From positions 1 through 6,488 of the forward strand of contig VGTA01000193.1 of the NCBI GenBank assembly GCA_016874875.1: a stretch of 6,488 bases of DNA, written 5' to 3'. This DNA is from Deltaproteobacteria bacterium (GTDB lineage: Bacteria > Myxococcota_A > Bradymonadia > UBA7976 > VGTA01). The notes under the pieces were generated by a model, which saw nothing but the letters and a program-made list of their open reading frames with translations, ran no database searches and had not been told where the DNA came from. Position 1 is the first letter of the stretch, and each line of letters starts with the position of its first letter. Below are positions 1 through 6,064 of the stretch, piece after piece. A program made the translations under genes and the position numbers.

Positions 1-1197
1 CGCCGCGAGGCGGGCGAGGGTGGGGTAGCGCGCCGGCGCCCGGAGCGCCTCGCGGAGGTGGGAGTCCCGCAGCCCCTCGATCACCCACAGCAGCGCGATG
101 CGCGCCGAGGGGAGCGCGCGCGGCGCCGGGTGGGGCGCGAGGACGCGGGGGGAGAGCCAGGCGACCGTGGGGGGGCGCGCCTCGTGGGCGGGGCGGGGGG
201 CGTCGGGGGCGGGCGGCGTGAGGCGCGGGCTGGCGGTGAGCGAGAGGCGCAGCGGCGCGCCGCCGAGGTCGCTCAGGTCCGCCTCGATGGGCGTGAGCTG
301 GCGCGGGTCCACGTCGCGCGAAAAGATCACCCGCTCCGGCGCCTCGTCCACGGCGACGCGGACCTCAAAGCGCGCGCCCTCGCCCCCCTCCACCCAGGCG
401 TGGGCGCTGAAGCGCGCGCCGGGGGGCGGGGTGAGGTAGAAGCGCCACGAGGTGGGCGGGGGCGCGAGGAGGGCGCCCCAGCGCTGCTGCTCCACGAGCA
501 GCTCGCCCCACCACGTGGTGGGCGCCTGCGGGCGCCCGCCGCGCGCGAGCAGGTGGATGGGCCCCACGGCGCCCGGGGTGCGCCCGCCCCACTTGGCGGG
601 CCGCGAGGCGCGGAACCAGAAGCGCAGCGTGTGCTCGCCAGAGGCGAGGGGGCGCTCGAGGGGCAGGCGGTAGGCGCGCGGCTTGGGGCTGAGGCTGAGG
701 TTGCTGATGAGCGCCTCGTCGAGGAAGATGCTCACGATCTGTGCCGGCGCGGCGGGCTCGAGCCACACGCTCAGCTCCTCGAGGGCGCCGTCCTCCTCGG
801 TGACGGGGAAATCGAGGGCGCCCCCGCGCCCCTCCAGCGGCGCCACCCACACCCCGCTCTTGGAGAGCGTGGCGGGCCGCCAGCTCGCCGCGTCTCGCCG
901 CATGCGCTCCCAGCCGGGGGCGCTCGGGGCGATGGTGGGGCCCACCTGGTGGACGTGCCCCATGTGGGCGCTGTGGTAGAGGTCGTAGGTGACCTGCTCG
1001 AGGGCTCCATCGCCGTAGGCGAGCGGCTCTTGGGCGTGGGCGCGCCTCGCGCTCGGGGGCAGGGCGCAGAGGAGGGCGCAGAGGAGGGCGCAGAGGAGGG
1101 CGCAGAGGAGGGCGCAGAGGAGGGCGCAGAGGAGGGCGCAGAGGAGGGCGCAGGGCGGGGCGCGGCGCAGGGCGGGGGCGGGGGCGGCGGGGGTCAT
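1..1197 (-). CDS. Exported sulfatase-superfamily-like protein with (CALL)7 signal sequence, 3' end cut off by window
   Basis: The frame is open from an ATG at 1195-1197 to the window edge (399 codons, no stop), so the gene is incomplete at its C-terminus. Residues 1-15 carry an Arg pair (R11-R12). Residues 16-46 are seven copies of Cys-Ala-Leu-Leu plus CAL, a hydrophobic core of about 31 residues. A PPSARRAHA|QEP stretch follows, giving a plausible signal peptidase I site after A55. Residues 56-360 are beta-rich with many Trp/Tyr and look like one or two beta-sandwich or carbohydrate-binding-like domains (inference). Residues 366-380, ARIALLWVIEGLRDSH, followed by a YPTLARLA stretch, match the opening strand of sulfatase domains (usually VDTLRADH...TPNLDRLA). 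The usual metal-binding Asp-Thr is Glu374-Gly375 here. The next gene is divergent, 175 bp away. An upstream in-frame ATG at 1261-1263 is possible, but the signal peptide favours 1197. The ribosome site is weak (GGGAGAG about 17 nt upstream). Coding strand and frame are firm; the family is moderate. Confidence 0.75.
   Translation of the reverse strand, partial: MTPAAPAPALRRAPPCALLCALLCALLCALLCALLCALLCALLCALPPSARRAHAQEPLAYGDGALEQVTYDLYHSAHMGHVHQVGPTIAPSAPGWERMRRDAASWRPATLSKSGVWVAPLEGRGGALDFPVTEEDGALEELSVWLEPAAPAQIVSIFLDEALISNLSLSPKPRAYRLPLERPLASGEHTLRFWFRASRPAKWGGRTPGAVGPIHLLARGGRPQAPTTWWGELLVEQQRWGALLAPPPTSWRFYLTPPPGARFSAHAWVEGGEGARFEVRVAVDEAPERVIFSRDVDPRQLTPIEADLSDLGGAPLRLSLTASPRLTPPAPDAPRPAHEARPPTVAWLSPRVLAPHPAPRALPSARIALLWVIEGLRDSHLREALRAPARYPTLARLAA
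1061..1153. repeat. 12-bp tandem repeat, 7 perfect units plus partials, inside signal-peptide coding sequence
   Basis: The plus-strand unit is GCAGAGGAGGGC. Seven perfect copies occupy 1066-1149, with partial copies on both sides. Read on the minus strand, each unit encodes Cys-Ala-Leu-Leu. The unit is a multiple of three, so gain or loss of copies would lengthen or shorten the signal sequence by four residues without shifting the frame. Confidence 0.97.
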
Positions 1198-1290
1198 CGG
1201 TGTCTCGCTTGATCTCTCCCCGCGAGCGCGCGCCTCGTGAGAGCGGGTGCATTTTGAGCGCATATGGTTTAAACCTCCGCAGCCGCCCAC

Positions 1291-1312
1291 GCAAACATCT
1301 CGCAAACATCTC
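1291..1312. repeat. 11-bp tandem direct repeat GCAAACATCTC x2
   Basis: Two perfect adjacent copies lie at 1291-1301 and 1302-1312 in the divergent intergenic region. The period is about one DNA turn, so both copies face the same side of the helix, as in operator half-sites. A regulatory role is inferred only from position and spacing. Confidence 0.85.
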
Positions 1313-1362
1313 GCGCGCGCCGCGCAGGTCGCGCAGCGTCGCGCAGCACCTCTGCGCCCCAC

Positions 1363-1368
1363 AGGAGG
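1363..1368 (+). promoter_or_regulatory. Ribosome binding site (AGGAGG) setting the GTG start at 1373
   Basis: AGGAGG lies 4 nt before GTG 1373-1375. It makes the GTG a much better start than the in-frame ATG at 1247, which has no such site and would add 42 residues unlike a leader. The same arrangement, ACAGGAGG then GTGACC, precedes the gene at 6328. Confidence 0.85.
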
Positions 1369-1372
1369 AGAC

Positions 1373-3730
1373 GTGACCGACCACCCAGAGACGCCGCCCC
1401 CCCCCCCCCCCCCCCCCCCCGCCCGCCCCCTCGCCGCCCGCCCCCTCGCCGCCGAGGCGGGCGCCCTGAGCGCCGGCGCCCTCACGGGGCTCGCCCTCGG
1501 CCTCTGGGAGAGCGCCGCGCTCGCGCTCGACCCGCCCGCGCGCCCCTGGGGCGACAGCGCGCGCCACGCCCTCGGGCTGTGCGTCGCCTTTGGGCTCGCC
1601 CTCGGGGTGGGCGCCGCGGCGATTTTGCCGCCGCTCAGCGCGCGCCTGCCGCGGCGCTGGCGGGCGCGGCTGGGGGTGGGGCTGGCGCCTGAGGAGGCGC
1701 GCCGCTACGCCGCCGGGGGGCTCACGCTGCTGCTCTGCCTCCTCCCCTTCACGGGCCTGCTCTACGCCGCGGCGCTCGTGGCGCACCGCTTTAACCGCGC
1801 GCCCCTCGCGGGGGCGTGGACGGCGCTCTTTGGGGTGGCGGGGCTGCTGGTGGCGCTGCTGTGCGCGCCGCGCCTCTATGACCTCACCCGCGCCCTGCTC
1901 CGCGCGGTGGCGCCGCGGGGGGCGCTCGCGGGGGTGCCCGTGGGGCTCGCGCCGTGGCTGCTGGTGGGGGGGGGCGTCACCTTCGCCGCCCTCGCCGCCG
2001 CGCGCCTGCCGCTCGGCGCCTACCAGCTCGGGGCCGCCGGGGAGCTCGCGGCGGCGCCGCTGCTGTTCGCGCTCGTCGCCAAGCTGCTCAGCTACACGCC
2101 GCTCTCGCGCGGCGCCGCCCCCCTCGCCCTCAGCGCCCTCCTCGCCGCCGCCGCGCCGCTGGCGCTGCGGGGGTGGGGCGCGGAGCACCCCTCCAACCTC
2201 ACGCTCCCCGAGCGCGGGCAGCTCGCCGCGGCGCTGCTGGGGGTGGCGCGCGCCCTCGCCGACGGGGACGGCGACGGGGTGTCGAGCGCCTTTGGGGGGG
2301 GCGACTGCGATGACGCCAACCCGCACGTGAGCCCGCGCGCCAAGGAGATTCCCGACAACGGCGTGGACGAGAACTGCTCTGGGGGCGACGCCAAGACCCC
2401 GCCCCCCGCCCCCGCCGCGGAGCCCGCTCCCCCCGCCGCCGGCGCGCCGCGCCCAGGCGACGCCTTTGGGTTTGGGGTGAGCGGGCGCAAGCCCAACGTG
2501 CTGCTGATTCTGGTGGACACGCTCCGCGCCGACCACCTCGACCTCTTTGGGTACACGCGCCCCACGATGCCCCACCTCCGCCGCTTCGCCGAGGGCGCCA
2601 CGGTCTTTGAGCGCGCCTTCGCCCACGCGCCGCGCACGCCCTTCTCGATTCCGTCACTGCTGACGGGGCGCTACCCCTCGCGAGTGAGCTGGGTGAAGCG
2701 CGACGAGAACTACGCCAAGCTCACCGACGACAACCTCACGGTGTTTGAGCGCTTCAAGGAGGGCGGCTGGCGGGTGGAGGCGGTGAGCGCGCACTGGTAC
2801 TTTGGCGAGAAGAAGGGGGTGAATCTCGCGCAGGGGCTCGACGCGTGGGACAACCGCGGGGAGCTGAGCGTGGCGGAGAGCAACACACAGTCGGAGGCCG
2901 CCGACGTGACCGCGCGCCTCACCGCGCGCCTCGACGCGCTGGCGGCGGCGCGCGGCGAGCGCCCATTTTTCCTATTCGCGCACTATTTCGCCCCGCACGG
3001 CCGCTACATGAAGCACATGACCGACTGCGGCAAGCTCAAGGCGGAGTGGTGCCACACGGAGCCGCGCTGCGCCGAGCACCCCACGCGCTGCGAGTTCGGA
3101 GAGCCCAAGGCGGAGGGGCTCAAGAAGCTCGTGGACGCCTACGACAGCGAGCTGGCGTACGTGGACATCTATCTGGGCGACGTGTTTAAGCGCCTCGACG
3201 CGCTCGGGCTGAGCGACGACACGCTGGTGGTGGTGACGAGCGACCACGGCGAGTCGTTCAAGGACCGCAAGCCCGCCTACATCTTCCACGGGCGCAGCGT
3301 GTACAACGAGGAGCTGCACGTCCCGCTGATCGTCAAGGCGCCGCGGGCGTCGGCGGCGCGGCGGGCGGAGGTGGTGGGGCTGGTGGACGTGGTGCCCACG
3401 CTGGCGGCGGTGGCGGGGGTGGCGCGCGGCCCCGTGGACGGCGTGGACCTAAGCCCCCTGCTCGCCGCGCCCACCCCAGAGACGCCGCCCTCCTTTGAGG
3501 CGCGGACGCTCTTCTTAGAGCAGCTCCCCTACCCCGGGCACGAGGTGCACATGACCGCCGCCATCGACCCTCAGGGGCTGAAGCTGATCCGCGACCTCAC
3601 CCACAACACCTGGGCGCTCTTTGACCTCGCCGCCGACTGGCGGGAGTCGCGCGACCTGCTCAAGTCGTCGCCGGAGCGGGCGGGGGGGCTGCGCGAGGCG
3701 CTGGGGCGGTTTATTGACCTGACGCCCTGA
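1373..3730 (+). CDS. Polytopic membrane protein with MopE-type metal-binding motif and sulfatase-superfamily domain
   Basis: This 785-residue protein starts at GTG and stops at TGA. The N-terminus has nine prolines (T7 then P8-P16, mostly from a C24 run) and an ARPLA duplication. Residues ~28-266 hold six to seven hydrophobic segments. Residues 297-335 match the MopE-type motif DGDGDGVSS...GGGDCDD...NGVDENC (Cys312, Cys335), common in Myxococcota and expected outside the membrane. A Pro/Ala linker leads to a sulfatase/alkaline-phosphatase-superfamily domain from K373: PNVLLILVDTLRADH (metal ligand D382), TPFSIPSLLTGRYPS (T422-S428), HYFAPHGRY, and SDHGES (D624, H625). The usual CxPSR sulfatase Cys is absent; T422 or S425 takes its place. 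That, with the membrane domain, resembles phospho-group transferases or lipoteichoic acid synthase-like enzymes as much as sulfatases. Cys552, 560, 566 and 573 form an inserted cluster, probably disulfides. It most likely modifies an envelope lipid or glycan (inference); substrate unknown. Confidence 0.9.
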   Translation: MTDHPETPPPPPPPPPARPLAARPLAAEAGALSAGALTGLALGLWESAALALDPPARPWGDSARHALGLCVAFGLALGVGAAAILPPLSARLPRRWRARLGVGLAPEEARRYAAGGLTLLLCLLPFTGLLYAAALVAHRFNRAPLAGAWTALFGVAGLLVALLCAPRLYDLTRALLRAVAPRGALAGVPVGLAPWLLVGGGVTFAALAAARLPLGAYQLGAAGELAAAPLLFALVAKLLSYTPLSRGAAPLALSALLAAAAPLALRGWGAEHPSNLTLPERGQLAAALLGVARALADGDGDGVSSAFGGGDCDDANPHVSPRAKEIPDNGVDENCSGGDAKTPPPAPAAEPAPPAAGAPRPGDAFGFGVSGRKPNVLLILVDTLRADHLDLFGYTRPTMPHLRRFAEGATVFERAFAHAPRTPFSIPSLLTGRYPSRVSWVKRDENYAKLTDDNLTVFERFKEGGWRVEAVSAHWYFGEKKGVNLAQGLDAWDNRGELSVAESNTQSEAADVTARLTARLDALAAARGERPFFLFAHYFAPHGRYMKHMTDCGKLKAEWCHTEPRCAEHPTRCEFGEPKAEGLKKLVDAYDSELAYVDIYLGDVFKRLDALGLSDDTLVVVTSDHGESFKDRKPAYIFHGRSVYNEELHVPLIVKAPRASAARRAEVVGLVDVVPTLAAVAGVARGPVDGVDLSPLLAAPTPETPPSFEARTLFLEQLPYPGHEVHMTAAIDPQGLKLIRDLTHNTWALFDLAADWRESRDLLKSSPERAGGLREALGRFIDLTP
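1397..1420 (+). repeat. Homopolymer of 24 C in the 5' coding region
   Basis: Twenty-four uninterrupted C bases lie between CCG and GCC, encoding eight prolines at codons 9-16 of the membrane enzyme. Loss of one C would end translation at TGA 1467-1469 (about 31 residues). Gain of one C would end it at TGA 1690-1692 (about 106 residues). Only lengths of 24 plus or minus multiples of 3 keep the gene intact. Confidence 0.98.
1421..1450 (+). repeat. 15-bp tandem duplication encoding ARPLA-ARPLA
   Basis: GCCCGCCCCCTCGCC occurs twice in perfect tandem (1421-1435 and 1436-1450), directly after the C24 run. It adds a second in-frame repeat to the cytoplasmic N-terminus before the first membrane segment. 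Confidence 0.95.
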
Positions 3731-3743
3731 GGAGCGGGCGCCT

Positions 3744-6044
3744 TTAGGCCTGCGCGCCCTCGGGCGCCGCGCGGCGCTCCAGGCGCTCCGCCACGCGGCC
3801 GAGGGCGGCGCTGATCTGCTCGACGCCGTAGCCGCGGCGCACCAGCTCAAGCTCGCTGCCCTTCCCCTTGGCGACCCCCTTGGTGTGCGCGGAGGTGAGG
3901 TTCTGGGTCACGGTGTGGCTCACGAACTTCTGAAGCACGAGGACGATGTCCACGGTGCCGCTCTGGAGGCGCTTGCAGAGGCCGCTGAGCTGGCGCACGC
4001 CGCTGCCGTGTCGGGTGTCGGTCCAGTCGACGCGGGCTTTGGGGAGGTCCACCTTGAGGCGGTTGATGATGTTGATGAAGCGGTCGCCGCCCACAAGGAC
4101 GATGTCGATGGGCTGACCGGCGAGGTGCTTCTTGATGAGGCGCGCGCGCTCAGGGTCGTCCTGGGGCTCCGCGGCCTCTTGCGCGGCGCTGTCCTCAGGA
4201 GTCACCTCGGGGGCGCTCGTCGCTCTTGGAGCGCTCAGCGGCGGCTTTTTCGCCGTCAGCTTCTTGTCTTTGACCGTGTCTTTGGCCGTGTCTTTGGCCG
4301 TGTCTTTGGCCGTGTCTTTGGCCGTGTCTTTGGGAGGCGCGGGCAGCGTCGGCGGCGTCGGCGCGGGCTCCTTGAGGGCCTTCTCGATGATCGCGCGCAG
4401 CCACTTGTAGCTCTCTTGAGCCTCCGTGAGCCAACGCGCGGGGGGCGCGAGGGAGAGGTCTCGGCCCGTGTAGAGGCGGAGGTTCTTGTAGAGGGTCGCG
4501 AAGGCGTTGTCGCCGCGCGCGTGCACGGGGCGGCGCTGGTAGGGGAGGCTCTCGAGGTGCTTGAGGCGCTGCGTCAAGTGGAGGGTCGCGGCGCTGCTCA
4601 GCGCGTCGCTCAAGGAGGACCACTCCTGGATCATGTTCGGGTCACAGAGGCGCTGCGCGATCTTGAACTCATCGGAGAAGGCGCTCTCACCCAGCACCTC
4701 ACGCGGCGCGCTGAGGGCGCTGAGGAGCTCAAGGGCGCGAGGCGCGGCGGGGCTCTCGGTGGATGGGGGCGTGAGGGCGCCGAGGGACGCGGCGAGGGGC
4801 GCGGGGAGGTCCTCGGCGAAGGTGCGCTGTCCAAAGGAGCTCGGGAGGACGGGAGACGCCTGGGCGGGCGCGGTGGCCTCGCGCTGCTCCTGCGGGCTAG
4901 AGGCGCCCGCGTCGCGGCTCTGCTGATCGACGTCGGAGGCGGGGGGGGCCGCGGGGTCCGCTTGGGCGCTGGGGGCGGCGGCGCTGGGGGCGGCGCTGGG
5001 GGCGGCGCTGGGGGCTTCTTGCTCTCTGCGGAGCTGAATAAATCCGATCACCTGCGCCTTGGGAGACTCATGCGCGCTCATCGCCGGAATCGGCGCCTTG
5101 TGGTCCACAGGGGCGGCGGTCGGGGCGGCGAGCGACTTGAGCGTCTCCAAGAGCTGCGGGTAAGAGCGCTTGGCGTCAAGGAGCCACCCGGCGTTGGTGT
5201 TGACGCTCGAGCGCATGAGCGTGAGGTCCTTGGAGGCGTTGAGGCGGACGCGCATGTTGTCGCCGAGATTCTTGAGCAGCGCCCCAAAGGCGTTGCCCCC
5301 CTGCGCGTGCACAGGGCGCAGGGTGGCGTCGCGCCCCTCGAGGTACTTGATGCGCTGAACGATATGGAGGCCCACGAGGCGCTCGACCTGCTCACTCTGC
5401 TCCATCCAGCCGCGCATCATGTTGATGTCGCACAGGCGCTGCAGGTGAGTGTACTCGCGCAAGAACTGCTCCTTGCTCCAGATCTCAACGGGCGAGGGCA
5501 GCGTCATCAGCGCCTGCAGCGCCTTTTGATCTTGCGTGAGCGCGAGCGTGATGTGGGCGGCGAAGCTGGGCGCGGGCGGCGCGGGGGGTGCGGGCGGCGC
5601 GGGCGGCGCGGGCGGCGCGGGCGGCGCGGGCGGCGCGGGCGGCGCGGGCGGCGCGGGCGGCGCGGGCGGCGCGGGCGGCGCGGGCGGCGCGGGCGGCGCG
5701 GGCGGCGCGGGCAGCTCTGGGGGGCTCGGGGGCAGGCGCTCGCTCGGCGCGCTCGGCGCCTGCGTCGCCGGCGCGTCGTTGCTCTCCTGCGACAGCTCCC
5801 TCAGCCCCGCCTCGAGGCCGCGCTGCTCCATGAGGTCGAGCATCAGGGCGCCGATCTTGAGCGCTCGGGCGCTCTGCTCGTCTAGGAGCGCCTGCGCGCG
5901 CCCCTGCCCGAGAATAAGGCGCGAGGGGCTGCTGAGGAGCGCGCTGAGCTCCTCGCGCGCCGCGCGCTGCTCGTCTTGGGCGATCAGCAGGCGGGCGCGG
6001 AGGAGGGCGGCGGGGGGGGGGAAGGGCTCGTGGGGGGTGGCCAT
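3744..6044 (-). CDS. Multidomain protein: duplicated unnamed domain, low-complexity linkers, DUF2325-like C-terminus
   Basis: The 766-residue protein starts at ATG 6042-6044 and stops at TAA 3744-3746. It has no signal peptide or membrane segment, so it is probably cytoplasmic. Residues 1-90 are helical. Residues ~108-160 are a (Pro-Pro-Ala)n linker from a 9-bp array. Two related domains follow, at ~187-306 and ~450-560, sharing RLCD-x-NM (Cys205, Cys467), a Trp, LH-x3-QR-x-K-x-LE, RPVHA-x-G-x-NAF, L-x-KNL and a WL..A..SY motif. I do not recognise this domain. A Ser/Ala-Pro linker separates them, and a Lys/Asp linker (DTAK repeats, ~570-593) leads to residues ~634-745. That region has IDIVLVGGDRFINI (GGD at 652-654), VDIVLVLQKFVSH, and RRGYGVEQIS. 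This alternating beta/alpha pattern resembles DUF2325, a small Rossmann-like domain of unknown function (recalled, not searched). The gene is convergent with the membrane enzyme. No catalytic function is assigned. Confidence 0.88.
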   Translation of the reverse strand: MATPHEPFPPPAALLRARLLIAQDEQRAAREELSALLSSPSRLILGQGRAQALLDEQSARALKIGALMLDLMEQRGLEAGLRELSQESNDAPATQAPSAPSERLPPSPPELPAPPAPPAPPAPPAPPAPPAPPAPPAPPAPPAPPAPPAPPAPPAPPAPSFAAHITLALTQDQKALQALMTLPSPVEIWSKEQFLREYTHLQRLCDINMMRGWMEQSEQVERLVGLHIVQRIKYLEGRDATLRPVHAQGGNAFGALLKNLGDNMRVRLNASKDLTLMRSSVNTNAGWLLDAKRSYPQLLETLKSLAAPTAAPVDHKAPIPAMSAHESPKAQVIGFIQLRREQEAPSAAPSAAPSAAAPSAQADPAAPPASDVDQQSRDAGASSPQEQREATAPAQASPVLPSSFGQRTFAEDLPAPLAASLGALTPPSTESPAAPRALELLSALSAPREVLGESAFSDEFKIAQRLCDPNMIQEWSSLSDALSSAATLHLTQRLKHLESLPYQRRPVHARGDNAFATLYKNLRLYTGRDLSLAPPARWLTEAQESYKWLRAIIEKALKEPAPTPPTLPAPPKDTAKDTAKDTAKDTAKDTVKDKKLTAKKPPLSAPRATSAPEVTPEDSAAQEAAEPQDDPERARLIKKHLAGQPIDIVLVGGDRFINIINRLKVDLPKARVDWTDTRHGSGVRQLSGLCKRLQSGTVDIVLVLQKFVSHTVTQNLTSAHTKGVAKGKGSELELVRRGYGVEQISAALGRVAERLERRAAPEGAQA
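4264..4335. repeat. 12-bp tandem repeat encoding DTAK linker
   Basis: The plus-strand unit GTGTCTTTGGCC occurs four times perfectly (4276-4323), with a degenerate copy at each end. On the minus strand it encodes repeated Lys-Asp-Thr-Ala, a charged flexible linker between the second duplicated domain and the DUF2325-like domain. Confidence 0.97.
4965..5015. repeat. 12-bp tandem repeat encoding Ala-Pro-Ser-Ala linker
   Basis: The unit GGCGCTGGGGGC is present four times (4965-4976, 4980-4991, 4992-5003, 5004-5015), with a 3-bp insertion after the first. On the minus strand it encodes an Ala-Pro-Ser-Ala linker between the two duplicated domains. Confidence 0.95.
5572..5715. repeat. 9-bp tandem repeat, about 16 units, encoding (Pro-Pro-Ala)n
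   Basis: The unit GCGGGCGGC is perfect for 13 consecutive copies (5590-5706), with one more perfect copy at 5572-5580 and degenerate units at 5581-5589 and 5707-5715. The minus-strand product is a proline-alanine rod or linker of about 48 residues before the first duplicated domain. Copy-number changes would keep the frame. Confidence 0.98.
6012..6021. repeat. G10 run (C10 on coding strand) near the start of the 766-residue gene
   Basis: Ten consecutive G bases on the plus strand read as C10 in codons 8-11 (Phe-Pro-Pro-Pro) of the minus-strand gene. It is the second C run within the first 20 codons of a gene in this window. G runs of 8-9 also occur elsewhere here, so a run of ten is only mildly exceptional. 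Confidence 0.9.
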
Positions 6045-6054
6045 GGCGTTGGAT

Positions 6055-6060
6055 TCTCCT
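6055..6060 (-). promoter_or_regulatory. Ribosome binding site for the 766-residue gene
   Basis: AGGAGA on the minus strand precedes the ATG at 6042-6044 with a 10-nt spacer, slightly long but usable. It supports this ATG as the start. Confidence 0.65.
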
Positions 6061-6064
6061 TGAT

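Larger units (their letters stand above)
1198..1372. promoter_or_regulatory. Divergent intergenic/promoter region with short direct repeats
   Basis: These 175 bp separate two head-to-head genes and must carry signals for both. Visible elements are a 10-bp palindrome GGTTTAAACC (1266-1275), an A/T island in otherwise GC-rich DNA that is a plausible melting or -10 region. There is also an 11-bp tandem duplication of GCAAACATCTC (1291-1312). Three copies of CGCGCAG start at 1321, 1330 and 1340, roughly one helical turn apart. For the minus-strand gene, TTGCGT followed 16 nt later by TTAAAC is a weak -35/-10 pair. No convincing plus-strand pair was found. Confidence 0.5.

Noticed and set aside
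1030..1153. Lipoprotein lipobox from the many Leu-Leu-Cys motifs
   Set aside because: Every Cys is preceded by Leu at -1, where lipoboxes need Gly, Ala or Ser. The AHA|QE site suggests ordinary signal peptidase cleavage instead.
58..1212. Open frame of 384 codons on the plus strand opposite the exported protein
   Set aside because: It is Arg/Gly/Glu low complexity, while the minus-strand frame has a signal peptide and a coherent beta-rich then sulfatase-like sequence.
1247..1372. ATG start at 1247 for the membrane enzyme
   Set aside because: No ribosome site, and the added 42 residues come from the promoter region with its repeats. GTG 1373 has AGGAGG 4 nt upstream and the same start context as the gene at 6328.
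365..2626. Long open frame on the minus strand (753 codons) across two genes
   Set aside because: Composition is Arg/Pro/Gly/Ala low complexity with no domain. It crosses two real genes and the promoter region between them. Stop codons are rare in all frames at this GC content, so it is a shadow.
3731..3775. Hairpin terminator between the convergent genes
   Set aside because: Pairing around GGCGCC/GGCCTGC is broken by several mismatches and no T-run follows.
5572..5715. CRISPR array
   Set aside because: Units are 9 bp in direct tandem with no spacers and lie inside a coding frame. The same applies to the 12-bp arrays.
3885..5885. Long open frame on the plus strand (666 codons) opposite the 766-residue gene
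   Set aside because: Arg/Gly/Ala/Val-rich mirror of the real minus-strand gene. It has no recognisable motifs or ribosome site, and the minus strand shows a duplicated domain that cannot arise by chance.
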